Counted from the first letter of the stretch, positions 45,125-53,690 are shown. The stretch is 64,000 nt of DNA from Desulfurococcales archaeon (GCA_009903825.1 WYEN01000095.1:1-64000); one strand, 5' to 3'. Program-made: numbers and translations. The notes: a model not told the origin generated them from the sequence alone.

Positions 45125-47104
45125 TTATCTAGGGCTGAAGATTATCTCTCCAGTATTCTCGAGAGCTCTATATCCTCTGAGAGTTTTTGATAATATCTCT
45201 TTAAAATCTCTACTTGATAAAGTCTCGACAAATCTTTTCACAGATTCTTTGTTAAAACCTTTTTTAGATACTACAAAATCATATATCTCTTCAGCCAGTG
45301 GAATAAAATCTACATCATAAAACTGTGTCACAGTCTCCACGGCGATCCCCACGTCAGCTCTTCCCATAGAGACTGCTGCGGCAACAGCAGTGTGGGTCTT
45401 CACTTCATATGAGTATCCTCTGATCATTTTATAAGGATCTTTTTCGCCTAATATTCTTTTTATCATTATATCAGTGAAGCTTCTTATGCCAGAGCCTCTA
45501 TTTCTGTTTATAAAGATCACATCTTCTCTCAAAAGATCTTCAAAACTTCTAATATTCTTAGGATTACCTTTTCTAACTATAAATCCAATTTTTCTCACAT
45601 AACCTCTTATCAGATAAACTTTGTCTTCAAGACCCATCTTTTTTATCATATGAATATTGTATTCTCCAGTATCCTCATCTAAAAGATGTGTACCAGCTAT
45701 ATCAGCCTCGCCTCTTTTTATTGCATGCCAGCCTCCCAAAGATCCTGTGTATATGATCTTTGTGTTTCTTAATTTGCTAATCTTGAGAAGAAGCTCAACA
45801 CCTAGACAATGACTTCCTATGAAATAAAGCTGTGCCGGAACAATCTTCTCTGAGAATAATATGGCATAAACCTCTTCATCTTCATCGATAAACTCTCTGT
45901 CTTCAGAAACCTCTATAAAGCCGTCTGAGTAGAGAACGCTATAGACAGATCCTGACCCAAGCTGGATCGGATATCCAACAAATCCTTTCTCACTTTCCAC
46001 AATAGATACAGGAACAAATTCTCTCACCCCTCTCCCAGCCTCTATTCTGTAAGGGATCAATATTTTAACAAGATTTTTCTTTTCATCAAGTCCATAAACT
46101 CTTAATATAGCTGGTCTAACAATTCTTGTTAAAACCATCATAGCTGATAGTGGAAAACCTGGGAGACCTATGAATATATTTTTATCTCTCGAGGCGATAA
46201 GCGTAGGCTTTCCAGGTCTAGTCTTCAAACCATGAAACAATATTTTTCCACCAAGATCCTCGATCACTCTATAGACAAGATCTTTATAACCTGCAGAAGT
46301 GCCTCCGGAAGTGATCACGACGTCATATTCTTCGAGGCTTTTATTAATCTCTTCTCTGATCTTCTCATATTCATCTTTTAAAATTCCTTTATAAACCACG
46401 TTCATACCAAGATCTTTTAATATTGATGTTATTGAATATCCATTTATATCATATATTTTTCCAGGGATCAACCTCTCTCCAGGTTTTACAAGCTCTTTTC
46501 CTGTCGAGTAGACAACTATATTAAGAGGCTTCAAAATTTTTATTCTCGCTCTTCCTACAGCGGCTAAAGAGGCAATCTCTCTATAAGTGATCAGAGCTCC
46601 TCTTCTGATAACAAGATCGCCAGCTGAGAAATCTGTGCCTGCCTGAGATATATTTTCACCTGGGTATGCATGACGATATATAAAGACTTTGTCTCCTACT
46701 TTTTTTGTATATTCACTCATCACAACAGCATCTGCTCCTCTAGGTATGACTGCTCCTGTAGATATCTCGACAGTCTCGCCTTCTCTAATCTCGATCTGAG
46801 GAAGCTCTCCTACATCAACTTCTCCAACAATTCTAAGGATCTTAGGCTCTATATCGTTAGCACCTGCCACATCTATGCTTCGCACAGCATATCCATCTAC
46901 AGTACTTCTGTCAAAAGGAGGATAATCGACATCCGCATAAACATCTTCTGCAGAGATTTTTCCAAAAGCCTCTTCTATAGACACTTCAATAACCTCTGGA
47001 TATCCTGCCTCAACAAAAGTTTTATAAAGAATTTCCACAGCCTCATCTACAGACACTAATTTATGAAAAATTTGAGCATCTCTCCTACTGCTCATAACAA
47101 TCAT
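45125..47104 (-). CDS. moeA: MoeA-type molybdopterin molybdotransferase fused to a periplasmic-binding-protein-like domain
   Basis: Residues about 1-400 are MoeA: PPFDRSTVDGYAVRS, AVVMSEYTKK, GPRVVVYSTG-like IVVYSTGKELVKPGE, VITSGGTSAGYKD (MPT-binding), FHGLKTRPGKPT and GLPGFPLSAMM. Residues about 425-659 are a PBP/LysR-substrate-like domain (YFIGSHCLGVELLLKIS, GTHLLDEDTGEYN, FINRNRGSGIRSFTD), an arrangement common in archaea that may sense molybdate, tungstate or a related ligand. MoeA inserts Mo or W into molybdopterin; the Mo-enzyme domain at 35788-36399 is a potential client. Met residue 4 is an alternative start. Confidence 0.93.
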   Translation of the reverse strand: MIVMSSRRDAQIFHKLVSVDEAVEILYKTFVEAGYPEVIEVSIEEAFGKISAEDVYADVDYPPFDRSTVDGYAVRSIDVAGANDIEPKILRIVGEVDVGELPQIEIREGETVEISTGAVIPRGADAVVMSEYTKKVGDKVFIYRHAYPGENISQAGTDFSAGDLVIRRGALITYREIASLAAVGRARIKILKPLNIVVYSTGKELVKPGERLIPGKIYDINGYSITSILKDLGMNVVYKGILKDEYEKIREEINKSLEEYDVVITSGGTSAGYKDLVYRVIEDLGGKILFHGLKTRPGKPTLIASRDKNIFIGLPGFPLSAMMVLTRIVRPAILRVYGLDEKKNLVKILIPYRIEAGRGVREFVPVSIVESEKGFVGYPIQLGSGSVYSVLYSDGFIEVSEDREFIDEDEEVYAILFSEKIVPAQLYFIGSHCLGVELLLKISKLRNTKIIYTGSLGGWHAIKRGEADIAGTHLLDEDTGEYNIHMIKKMGLEDKVYLIRGYVRKIGFIVRKGNPKNIRSFEDLLREDVIFINRNRGSGIRSFTDIMIKRILGEKDPYKMIRGYSYEVKTHTAVAAAVSMGRADVGIAVETVTQFYDVDFIPLAEEIYDFVVSKKGFNKESVKRFVETLSSRDFKEILSKTLRGYRALENTGEIIFSPR

Positions 47105-47136
47105 GTTAGATATATATTACGAGGCTCAAAATTATT

Positions 47137-48012
47137 ATGATGTATAGAAAAATATTTGAACAACCTGTGACATATGATTTCAGAATATTGTTTCATCCAT
47201 CATATGTTTTGCCAATGATAGACTTCATAGGTGATAATACAGCGGTGAAGTCTTATGGCGTATGTAGCGGTATGAGATTAATAAGACATAGACGCAGTTA
47301 TGAGGCCATAGATCATAGGAGCGAATGTGTAGATTACGCTAGATATGTTTTAGGCGTGTGGCTTTTAGATCAGAAGATTTCTGAGATAAACTTATCTGAA
47401 AAAGATCCTTTTTATACATTGTATTATAAGTATAAATATTATGGCATGGCCGTCTCGCCACTGGATGACGTCATAATATTTTCAACAATATTTCTTTCTC
47501 AAAACACTAATTATCATAAAAACACAGTAAAGTGGATGAGAAGAATTCTTAGTCTATACAAGGATCCTCTGAATCTATTAAAAATAGACAGAGAGAAAAT
47601 TATGAAAATCATCGGCAGAAGTTATCAGATCACGAGACTAGTTGATTCTTTGAGATGTTATATTGAGAAAAGAGATGAGATATTAAAGAGAGATGTGAGA
47701 ACGCTTCTAAAATGTCCATGGATAGGTGTGAAAACTTATTTTGCTTATAGGCTTCATGTGCTTTTAGACACAAAATATATTCCTTTAGATAAAAACTTGA
47801 TAAGATATTTAAGCAGATTTTTTGATGTTAAAAGCTATAAAATGCCTAGGAAAAAATTATGTCTTATTTATAGGGAATGTTCTTTCTGTGATTTAAGAGA
47901 CAGTTGTTTAGAAGCCTCTCTTCAGAATAGATACAAAGATCTTGGAGGGTGGCTTCAGACTTTAACTTTCACTGAATTAACTAGAAAAAGAATTGCTGAA
48001 GAAGACAATTGA
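47137..48012 (+). CDS. Endonuclease III-like HhH-GPD DNA glycosylase with Fe-S cluster
   Basis: Base-excision repair family. SPLDDVIIFSTIFLSQNTNYHKN matches the first helical motif, LLKCPWIGVKTYFAYRL is the helix-hairpin-helix, and IPLDKNLIRYLS (about 225) holds the catalytic-Asp position. CLIYRECSFCDLRDSC is the C-x6-C-x2-C-x5-C cluster loop. The N-terminal ~90 residues are unusual for EndoIII and may be a lineage-specific domain. Substrate base cannot be told (EndoIII, MIG or AGOG-like). It is divergent from moeA with only 32 bp between starts. Confidence 0.85.
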   Translation: MMYRKIFEQPVTYDFRILFHPSYVLPMIDFIGDNTAVKSYGVCSGMRLIRHRRSYEAIDHRSECVDYARYVLGVWLLDQKISEINLSEKDPFYTLYYKYKYYGMAVSPLDDVIIFSTIFLSQNTNYHKNTVKWMRRILSLYKDPLNLLKIDREKIMKIIGRSYQITRLVDSLRCYIEKRDEILKRDVRTLLKCPWIGVKTYFAYRLHVLLDTKYIPLDKNLIRYLSRFFDVKSYKMPRKKLCLIYRECSFCDLRDSCLEASLQNRYKDLGGWLQTLTFTELTRKRIAEEDN

Positions 48013-48015
48013 TGT

Positions 48016-48567
48016 TTATAAACTTAAGTTATTTATCACGATAACATATAATATATATGCGATATATCTCACATAATTATATTTATCATCCCACGGCACA
48101 AGATCTTTTATTCCAAGCTCTTCAGCCTCTTCCTTTATATAGTCAATCACTTCTTTGTTTAGGAATTGCTCAGGATCTGATTTATATTCAGAAAGTATTG
48201 ACAATAGATTCTCTACAGATGACATCTTCATAGGATCATTAAAAATATCAATTTTTATGTTAATAAGTTTACTCATAAAACTTTCATCATATTTAGGATA
48301 GCCTATTTCATGAACCCACTCCTGCATAAGATCTCTGATCATCATCTCAATCTCAGGATCTTTCAAACTAACAAGTCTTAGAACATTGTTTGTCAGAAAC
48401 AGCTTTTGTAATATCTTATTTATAAGATGAACTTTTGAATCTTCATATGATCCTATGGGCTCTGGCAGAAGTTTCTCAGAAGAGACTTTATACAAAGAGC
48501 TCTCTATATCAGCAGAAGCTATTTTAGAGCTTGACTCCATTGATATCAAAGAAACATCTTCACTCAA
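48016..48567 (-). CDS. Unknown protein with predicted C-terminal membrane helix (183 aa)
   Basis: Soluble, acidic N-terminal two-thirds with helical segments (KVHLINKILQKLFLTNNVLRL; PEIEMMIRDLMQEWVHEIG), a D/P-rich middle, then a hydrophobic C-terminal segment (YVRYIAYILYVIVINNLSL) that could be a tail anchor. No family recognised. Monocistronic. It is convergent with the glycosylase gene with 3 nt between stops. Confidence 0.7.
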   Translation of the reverse strand: MSEDVSLISMESSSKIASADIESSLYKVSSEKLLPEPIGSYEDSKVHLINKILQKLFLTNNVLRLVSLKDPEIEMMIRDLMQEWVHEIGYPKYDESFMSKLINIKIDIFNDPMKMSSVENLLSILSEYKSDPEQFLNKEVIDYIKEEAEELGIKDLVPWDDKYNYVRYIAYILYVIVINNLSL

Positions 48568-48675
48568 AAGATTAGACCCGAGAAATAACCTCGTAAAATA
48601 TAAAATAAAAAACTTCCCATAAGATCAGAAGGTCAATATTTTTAAATCTCTATGATATACAAAAATATGAGTAAA

Positions 48676-48778
48676 GCCGCCGTAGCTCAGCTGGTAGAGC
48701 GCCGGCCTTGTACGGTCTGATAAGTTCCGTTGTCGCCAGGAGAGCCGGAAGTCGCGGGTTCAAATCCCGCCGGCGGCT
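48676..48778 (+). tRNA. tRNA-Thr (TGT) with a 30-nt intron
   Basis: Acceptor GCCGCCG/CGGCGGC with discriminator T, D-arm TAGCTCAGCTGGTAGAGCG, anticodon stem CCGGC/GCCGG with loop CT-TGT-A...A, T-arm CGCGGGTTCAAATCCCGC. The anticodon reads TGT (Thr). A 30-nt intron occupies 48713-48742 at the canonical 37/38 position; exon bases flank it so that loop length is normal after splicing. CCA is not encoded. Confidence 0.95.
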
Positions 48779-48799
48779 CTACAAATTATTTCTATCAGG

Positions 48800-48945
48800 C
48801 TATATCTCAGAGATCTTGTGTTTCTTTAAAAGTTCTTCATCAGAGATCCATATTCCAATAGGTGATAAACATCTCAGCTGAATACATCCCTCAGAGATCT
48901 TATTAAGATCTAGTGTACATGTGCAGAAGCCTTCTCCTTTGCTTA
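48800..48945 (-). pseudogene. 3' fragment of an unrecognised gene, cut off by the TnpB element
   Basis: On the minus strand a frame runs from the element's TTAC flank to a TAG stop. It encodes about 48 residues that look like real protein: KGEGFCTCTLDLNKISEGC, IQLRCLSPIGIWISDEELL, KKHKISEI. It has four Cys (FCTC, EGC, LRC), suggesting a metal- or cluster-binding C-terminal domain. No start codon with a ribosome-binding site is visible before the frame meets the transposon's left end, so the 5' part was probably separated or lost on insertion. Family unknown. It could instead be a short intact gene with a weak start. Confidence 0.5.
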
Positions 48946-48949
48946 TTAC

Positions 48950-50260
48950 AGCTGAAAGCTTCGTCTTTTAGGCGGGGATGGACAGAAAAGTTTATAAATT
49001 CTTCGTATTCTGATCTTTTTTGGAGGGGCTCTATGGCGACTGGTGATGAGGGTTTTCTAACTCTCTCGATAGGCATGAGGGTTAGTCCTGAGCCTGTCGT
49101 CATAGAGCTTCTCCACAGATATAGAGATGCACTAAATTATGCTATTAATAAAATATTAGATAATAATCTAAAGACATTAAAACAGGCTCATAATTTTCTA
49201 TATAGAGATCTTGTTGAGAGATTTAATCTACCATCTAGAATAGCAATTGACTGCTATAGAGATGCTCTTATGAATGCAAATGCTTGGAGGAATAATTCTA
49301 AGAGAGGAAAAAGACCAGTAGTAAAGAAGTTATTAATGCTTCTACATCCAGAGCTTAGTTATAGAATGAAAGATGACTACGTGGAGATCATCGGCGGGAT
49401 AAGGCTTAGAGTAATCGGTTGGGACAGAAGATATGATGATTATAAGAATGGAGAGGCAAGACTAATATATAAGAGAGATAAGATGATCTTATGGATCTCA
49501 AAGAAAAATACCTAAGCCTAAGAAGTATGTTCCTATAGATGTCATCGGTGTAGATGTTAATGAACAAAAGATCGTCTATGGAGACGAGATTATTAATATA
49601 GAGAAAGATACAGCTATAGATAGAGCATATAGATACATCAAACTTGCAGAGGATCTTCAGAGAAAATACTCCTCATCTAGGTATCTCGCTTGGAGAAGAA
49701 GAAGAGGTGTATTGAGAAGAATAAGATCTTATCATGAGAAGGCTAGAAACATATTAAATGATTGGACAAGAAAGATTTCTCTAGAGATAGTTAGACTGGC
49801 TAAAGAACTTAGATATGCTATATCAAGAGAAGATCTTACTAATCTCATAAGATCTCTGAGAAAACTTCCTAAGGATCATAAGAGAAAACTTATTATCATG
49901 GGTTATTCAAGGTTTGAGAGATGGATTGATTGGCAGGCTGAGAAAAATAGTGTGCCATATGTGAAGGTCGATCCAAACGGGACATCCTCAGAGTGTCCAA
50001 GATGCGACTATAGAGGATTAGAAGAGGTCGGCTATAGAAGACTTAGATGTCCTCGATGCGGCTTCGAGGCTGATAGAGATGTTATTGGAAAACTAAATGT
50101 TAGAAAGAGAGGATTGAGAAAACTAGGCATATATCCTCGTGGGGGAGCTCTGACCCCCCTCACTGCCCCTCAGATGACAGATGTAGCCCCGAATAGATGA
50201 GGGGAACCAATGATCCGCTCCGAAGGGAGCTCTAGCTCTTGAGGGCGGGAGAGGAGGTCA
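48950..50260 (+). mobile_element. IS200/IS605-type element carrying only tnpB (near-complete copy)
   Basis: It starts right after TTAC (48946-48949) with AGCTGAAAGCTTCGTC and a hairpin-forming left end, carries tnpB, and ends with a structured right end (GGGGGAGCTCTGACCCCC hairpin, then GGGCGGGAGAGGAGGTCA). No tnpA (Y1 transposase) is present, so it depends on another copy or is immobile. In this family the right end plus the 3' part of tnpB is transcribed as the guide (omega) RNA of TnpB, and the flank TTAC is the expected target-adjacent motif. Its right end supplies the last codons of the convergent glycerate kinase gene. Confidence 0.88.
49033..50200 (+). pseudogene. tnpB: TnpB RNA-guided nuclease gene, split by a one-base frameshift
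   Basis: The first part (ATG 49033, ribosome-binding site GGAGGGG at 49022, to a stop at 49513) encodes the N-terminal WED/REC-like region. The second frame, shifted by +1 from about 49502, encodes VIGVDVNEQKIVYG (RuvC-I Asp), AISREDLTNLI (RuvC-II Glu), the zinc ribbon CPRCDYR ... CPRCGFE and DRDVIGKLN (RuvC-III Asp), ending MTDVAPNR. Removing a single A from the AAAAA run at 49504-49508 restores one frame of about 388 codons (SKKIPKPKKYVPIDV). All catalytic residues are intact, so the lesion is recent, is a sequencing error, or is bypassed by slippage. Confidence 0.88.
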
Positions 50261-51581
50261 GTAACCCTATGTAAAAGTCTCCAACATTTGTCCCTGTATA
50301 GCCTGTCTCAATAGTTCTTCCAATACTTTTTAGAATAGTATAAGAATCATTATTATCTAGATAAGTCTTCGGATCTAAACCTTTCTCAACGGCTTCCCAA
50401 TAAGCTTTGTTATCCACGACAGCTCCTGCTGCGGGACTAACTCCGTCAACACCATCACTACCCATACAGGCGAAATATACGTTGTCAAGATCTTTTATCT
50501 CGATCATTAATGATAGACACGTCTCTTGGTTTCTGCCACCTACTCCTCTTCCTCTGACTGTCACTGTGGTCTCTCCTCCAGCAATTACTGCCCCAGGCGG
50601 AGAGATCGGTTTATTAATCTTTTTAATACTTCTGAGAATAGATGCAAACATTTTTCCAACTTCTCTAGCTTCTCCCTGTATATATGGTCCTAGAAATAAT
50701 GTATTGAAGCCTATCTCTTTCGCTTTTCTCTCTATAGCCTCTAGAGACATTTTATTACTTGCTATAACAATGTTTCTACATTTGTTCAAGATCTTATCGC
50801 CGGGCTTGATACTCTCTTCTACAAAGCCTTCCACGCCTTTCATAAGAAGATCTTTTATTTTATCAGGTATTTTATTCCAAAGGCCTCTTCTCTTAATAAC
50901 TTCTACAGCATCTCTATAAGTAGTCGGGTCAGCATCTGTCGGCCCTGACGCGATGAAACTTATAGGATCTCCGATTACATCACTTATTATTAAAGAATAT
51001 ATTTCTTTACTTTTTATGTATTTAAGTAGTTTACCTCCTTTGACAGCTGAAAGATGTTTTCTTACAGTATTCAGCTCAAATATGTCGGCTCCTGATTTCA
51101 TTAATAATTCTGAGACAAAAGCTATTTCCTCAAGACTTATATCTTTTAAAGGCATCTCAAATAATGCTGAGCCTCCTCCAGAGATTAAGATAAACACAAG
51201 ATCTTTTTCATCAATATTTTCTAAATACTCCAACAATTTTTTCGAAGATCTTAGAGTATTATCTCTAGGAATAGGATGATCTCCTTTTAAGACTAAGATA
51301 TTTCCCAAGCTTCCCTCTTGATCAGGCGTTATGATCACTCCGCCCACAATATTTTTCTCGAATAGATCATTTACGGCCAGAGCCATTTTGTAACTAGATT
51401 TTCCAAAACCTATCACATGTATCTTTCTAAGAACAGTTTCGTATCTGTCTCCTATAATAATTTTATCATTTTTTATCCTTACATGATTAATGACAGCTTT
51501 ATAAGGATCAGCAGCTTCAAGACCTTCTTTTAGAAGACTTAATATTATGTCATGCGGAGACTTCATAAAATCTCCAATCAA
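50232..51581 (-). CDS. Glycerate 2-kinase (MOFRL family) with transposon-derived C-terminus
   Basis: ATP-dependent kinase making 2-phosphoglycerate in archaeal non-phosphorylating Entner-Doudoroff-type or serine/glycerate metabolism. N-terminal domain: VIGFGKSSYKMALAVND, KGDHPIPRDNTLRSSKKLL, ISGGGSALFEMP, LNTVRKHLSAVKGGKL, VIGDPISFIASGPTDADPTT. C-terminal MOFRL domain: AGGETTVTVRGRGVGGRNQE and GSDGVDGVSPAAGA. The family normally ends after TGTNVGDFYIGLL; here TSSPALKS and the stop are read from the right end of the TnpB element, so the native last few residues were replaced. The core is complete, so activity may survive. Confidence 0.93.
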   Translation of the reverse strand: MIGDFMKSPHDIILSLLKEGLEAADPYKAVINHVRIKNDKIIIGDRYETVLRKIHVIGFGKSSYKMALAVNDLFEKNIVGGVIITPDQEGSLGNILVLKGDHPIPRDNTLRSSKKLLEYLENIDEKDLVFILISGGGSALFEMPLKDISLEEIAFVSELLMKSGADIFELNTVRKHLSAVKGGKLLKYIKSKEIYSLIISDVIGDPISFIASGPTDADPTTYRDAVEVIKRRGLWNKIPDKIKDLLMKGVEGFVEESIKPGDKILNKCRNIVIASNKMSLEAIERKAKEIGFNTLFLGPYIQGEAREVGKMFASILRSIKKINKPISPPGAVIAGGETTVTVRGRGVGGRNQETCLSLMIEIKDLDNVYFACMGSDGVDGVSPAAGAVVDNKAYWEAVEKGLDPKTYLDNNDSYTILKSIGRTIETGYTGTNVGDFYIGLLTSSPALKS

Positions 51582-51655
51582 TTATTAGAGACTTAAAAAT
51601 ATTAAGCCAAAAAGTTCTTGAAATGATCTTTTTAATTTGTTAGAGAGAATTATTT

Positions 51656-52450
51656 TTGAGAAGAACGGAGATGCCTAAGATATTTAAAAGCTCATGTATT
51701 ATTGATACGCCAAGACTTATAAGCTCTTCAGAAGAATTAGAAGATCAAAGCTATAAGCTAGATCTATTTATAAGATCATTAGCAGATCTTTATAAAAGAG
51801 GCAGTAGAATATTTTTAGTTAAGGAACCCTTTACATCAAATATTAAAATAGATATGCAAGTTTTTAGACTAGGCTTCACAATCTCGTCAATAATTGTTGA
51901 GTCAGAGGATCCTAAGAATATTGAAGATTTTTGTAAAAAGTTCTCTGGATATATCTCGACCGAGGATCTATGGTTAAGAACAAGATCTCTTGATCTATGT
52001 GTTAAAACAAATGATTCTTTTATAAGTGAATTGTTATTAGAAGATATAGGATCATACGAATATGAATACTGTAATAAATATTCTTTCATAACGAGATCTC
52101 TTGAGAAAGATCTTATAAGAACAGATATTACAAATGACATTAATGAGATGTTCATATTTGTTTCAAAAGAGAGGTTTTCTGAGAAAGAAGCTGTAGAGAT
52201 CTCTCTTATCAGAAATTACAGCTCTTTACACATCTTCTCTCATATGATCGATGGGTTAAAAACGAGATGTGTTTTGATAGATAATATTGTTTCTTCAAAT
52301 GATCAGGAGATCATAGCATACTCCAGTATTAATAGAAGACCTGTGATATATTATGAGGATCCTAAGATTATCATATCTCTTTGTACTCCTGTAAGTCATA
52401 AGGATCCTTTGTATAAATTATCTCTGCTGTATTTACTATTTAAAGAATAA
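51656..52450 (+). CDS. Unknown protein (264 aa)
   Basis: Alternating strands and helices (RIFLVKEPFTSNIKIDMQVFRLGF; VSKERFSEKEAVEISLIRNY; CVLIDNIVSSNDQEIIAYSS), with no signal or membrane segment. The layout suggests an alpha-beta domain repeated twice, but no motif is recognised. TTG start; the inner ATG at residue 6 (MPKIFKSS) is an alternative. Divergent from glycerate kinase, with an AT-rich promoter-like gap of 74 bp. Confidence 0.65.
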   Translation: MRRTEMPKIFKSSCIIDTPRLISSSEELEDQSYKLDLFIRSLADLYKRGSRIFLVKEPFTSNIKIDMQVFRLGFTISSIIVESEDPKNIEDFCKKFSGYISTEDLWLRTRSLDLCVKTNDSFISELLLEDIGSYEYEYCNKYSFITRSLEKDLIRTDITNDINEMFIFVSKERFSEKEAVEISLIRNYSSLHIFSHMIDGLKTRCVLIDNIVSSNDQEIIAYSSINRRPVIYYEDPKIIISLCTPVSHKDPLYKLSLLYLLFKE

Positions 52451-52526
52451 GAGATTAAGTCATAGAAGCTCCTCTTTAAATTAGCAACTCTTAAATTCTT
52501 AAGTAGCATTATATTAATTTGGTGGT

Positions 52527-52628
52527 GGCCGCGGTAGCTCAGCTGGTAGAGCGCGGGACTGTGGGCTCCTAATCAATAGGCCGGGGGTGGACATCCCGAG
52601 GTCCCGGGTTCAAATCCCGGCCGCGGCC
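52527..52628 (+). tRNA. tRNA-His (GTG) with a 28-nt intron
   Basis: Acceptor GCCGCGG/CCGCGGC with the extra G at -1 (52527) facing C73 (52628), the identity element of tRNA-His, here encoded in the gene. Anticodon stem CGGGA/TCCCG, loop CT-GTG-G...A. A 28-nt intron sits at 37/38 (52565-52592). T-arm CCCGGGTTCAAATCCCGG. The last 19 bases overlap the 3' end of the cbf5 coding sequence on the other strand. Confidence 0.95.
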
Positions 52629-53690
52629 TTTTCATCTGAGATTTTTCTTGTCCATCTAGGATATACTCCTGGCTTCATTATGACTCTTAAAGTTGTTGAT
52701 ACGATACCTTTATCTCTAGATAATATCTCCTCGCTATTCATCTCGGCTCTCGCTATGGCTACAAGCTCTGATTTTGGTGTAAAGATTGCTATTAAATCTC
52801 CTCTTCTAATATTTTTGTCAAACATTAGAACTCCTGGAACTGCAAGCTGAGCTCCTCTTGAAACAGGGTCTACGGCATATGTGTTGATAAATATTTTTGG
52901 AAGATGTGCAACTCCGTATTCTATTGGCATCACATATTTTCTTAGTAATGTCTCATCTTTCTCCTCATTATATAAATAAACAGCTTCTGAAAGCTGATGT
53001 AAAGTGATCATGTTCAGATCTTCAGTGAATATGCCGGTTTTTATTCTTCTAAGCTCTCTCATATGAGCTCCCACTCCTAGTAGAAGTCCTATGTCATGTA
53101 TAAGTTTTCTTATATATGTCCCGGGGTCTGTCTTAACTCTCATCAGAACCCATCTCTCCACATGATCTAATATCTCGATCTCATGTATTTTTCTTATTCT
53201 AAGACTTCTTTTCACAGAAGATCTTAGGGGAGGTCTCTGATAGATGTCTCCTACGAACATCTCCACTATCTCTCTGAGTTTATTCTCAGAAACATTTGAG
53301 TGAAGCTCCATAAGAGCTATATATTCTTTAACAGTATGAGTCATTACACTAATAATTTTTACAGAGTCTTCTAATGCTATAGGCAGAACTCCGGACACGC
53401 TGGGATCTCTCTGTATAAAAGATTTAATACTCTAGAGTCCCAGCGTGTCCTACCTTGCTGAGAGCTAACATTTTCTTGATCCATGCAGCAACTTCATGAC
53501 TTGTGGGTCCAGGAGGCTTGTCTAGATTTATTATACCAAGTCTTAGATGTTCTTTTATTTCTCTCTCCCAAGGAAAGATTCCATATGAAAAATCTTTTTC
53601 TTCACGTTTCACATAATATTCAGAGGATCTTCCGCCTAACATATCTAAATATCTTATGAACTCAAACTGATCTTTAAAAACGGTCTTCAT
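52610..53690 (-). CDS. cbf5: tRNA/rRNA pseudouridine synthase Cbf5 (TruB family), split by an archaeal pre-mRNA intron
   Basis: Catalytic subunit of H/ACA ribonucleoproteins, also making pseudouridine 55 in tRNA. Exon 1 (53690-53433) encodes INLDKPPGPTSHEVAAWIKK and SKVGHAGTL. Exon 2 (53407-52610) resumes with DPSVSGVLPIAL, so splicing restores the catalytic GHAGTLDP motif with its Asp. Exon 2 also encodes LRIRKIHEIEILD, DPGTYIRKLIHDIG and the PUA domain (about 265-340). The spliced product is 351 aa. Read without splicing, exon 1 hits a stop two codons into the intron. The final AAAGI codons lie in the complement of tRNA-His. Nop10 is encoded at 10718. Confidence 0.95.
53408..53432 (-). other. 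25-nt archaeal pre-mRNA intron in cbf5
   Basis: Removing 25 nt between CTA (Leu) and GAT (Asp) rejoins the conserved GTLDP motif. The exon borders form a perfect 13-bp stem: GGACACGCTGGGA upstream and TCCCAGCGTGTCC downstream, with the intron (GAGTATTAAATCTTTTATAC plus AGAGA) looped out. Because GA is repeated at both edges, the cut could sit 1-2 nt away with the same product. The loop fits a relaxed bulge-helix-bulge substrate of the tRNA splicing endonuclease. cbf5 introns at this codon are known from several crenarchaea. Confidence 0.9.

Noticed and set aside
48913-49032. 40-codon extension of TnpB before the ATG at 49033
   Set aside because: It would begin outside the transposon boundary (TTAC at 48946) and precede the GGAGGGG ribosome-binding site.
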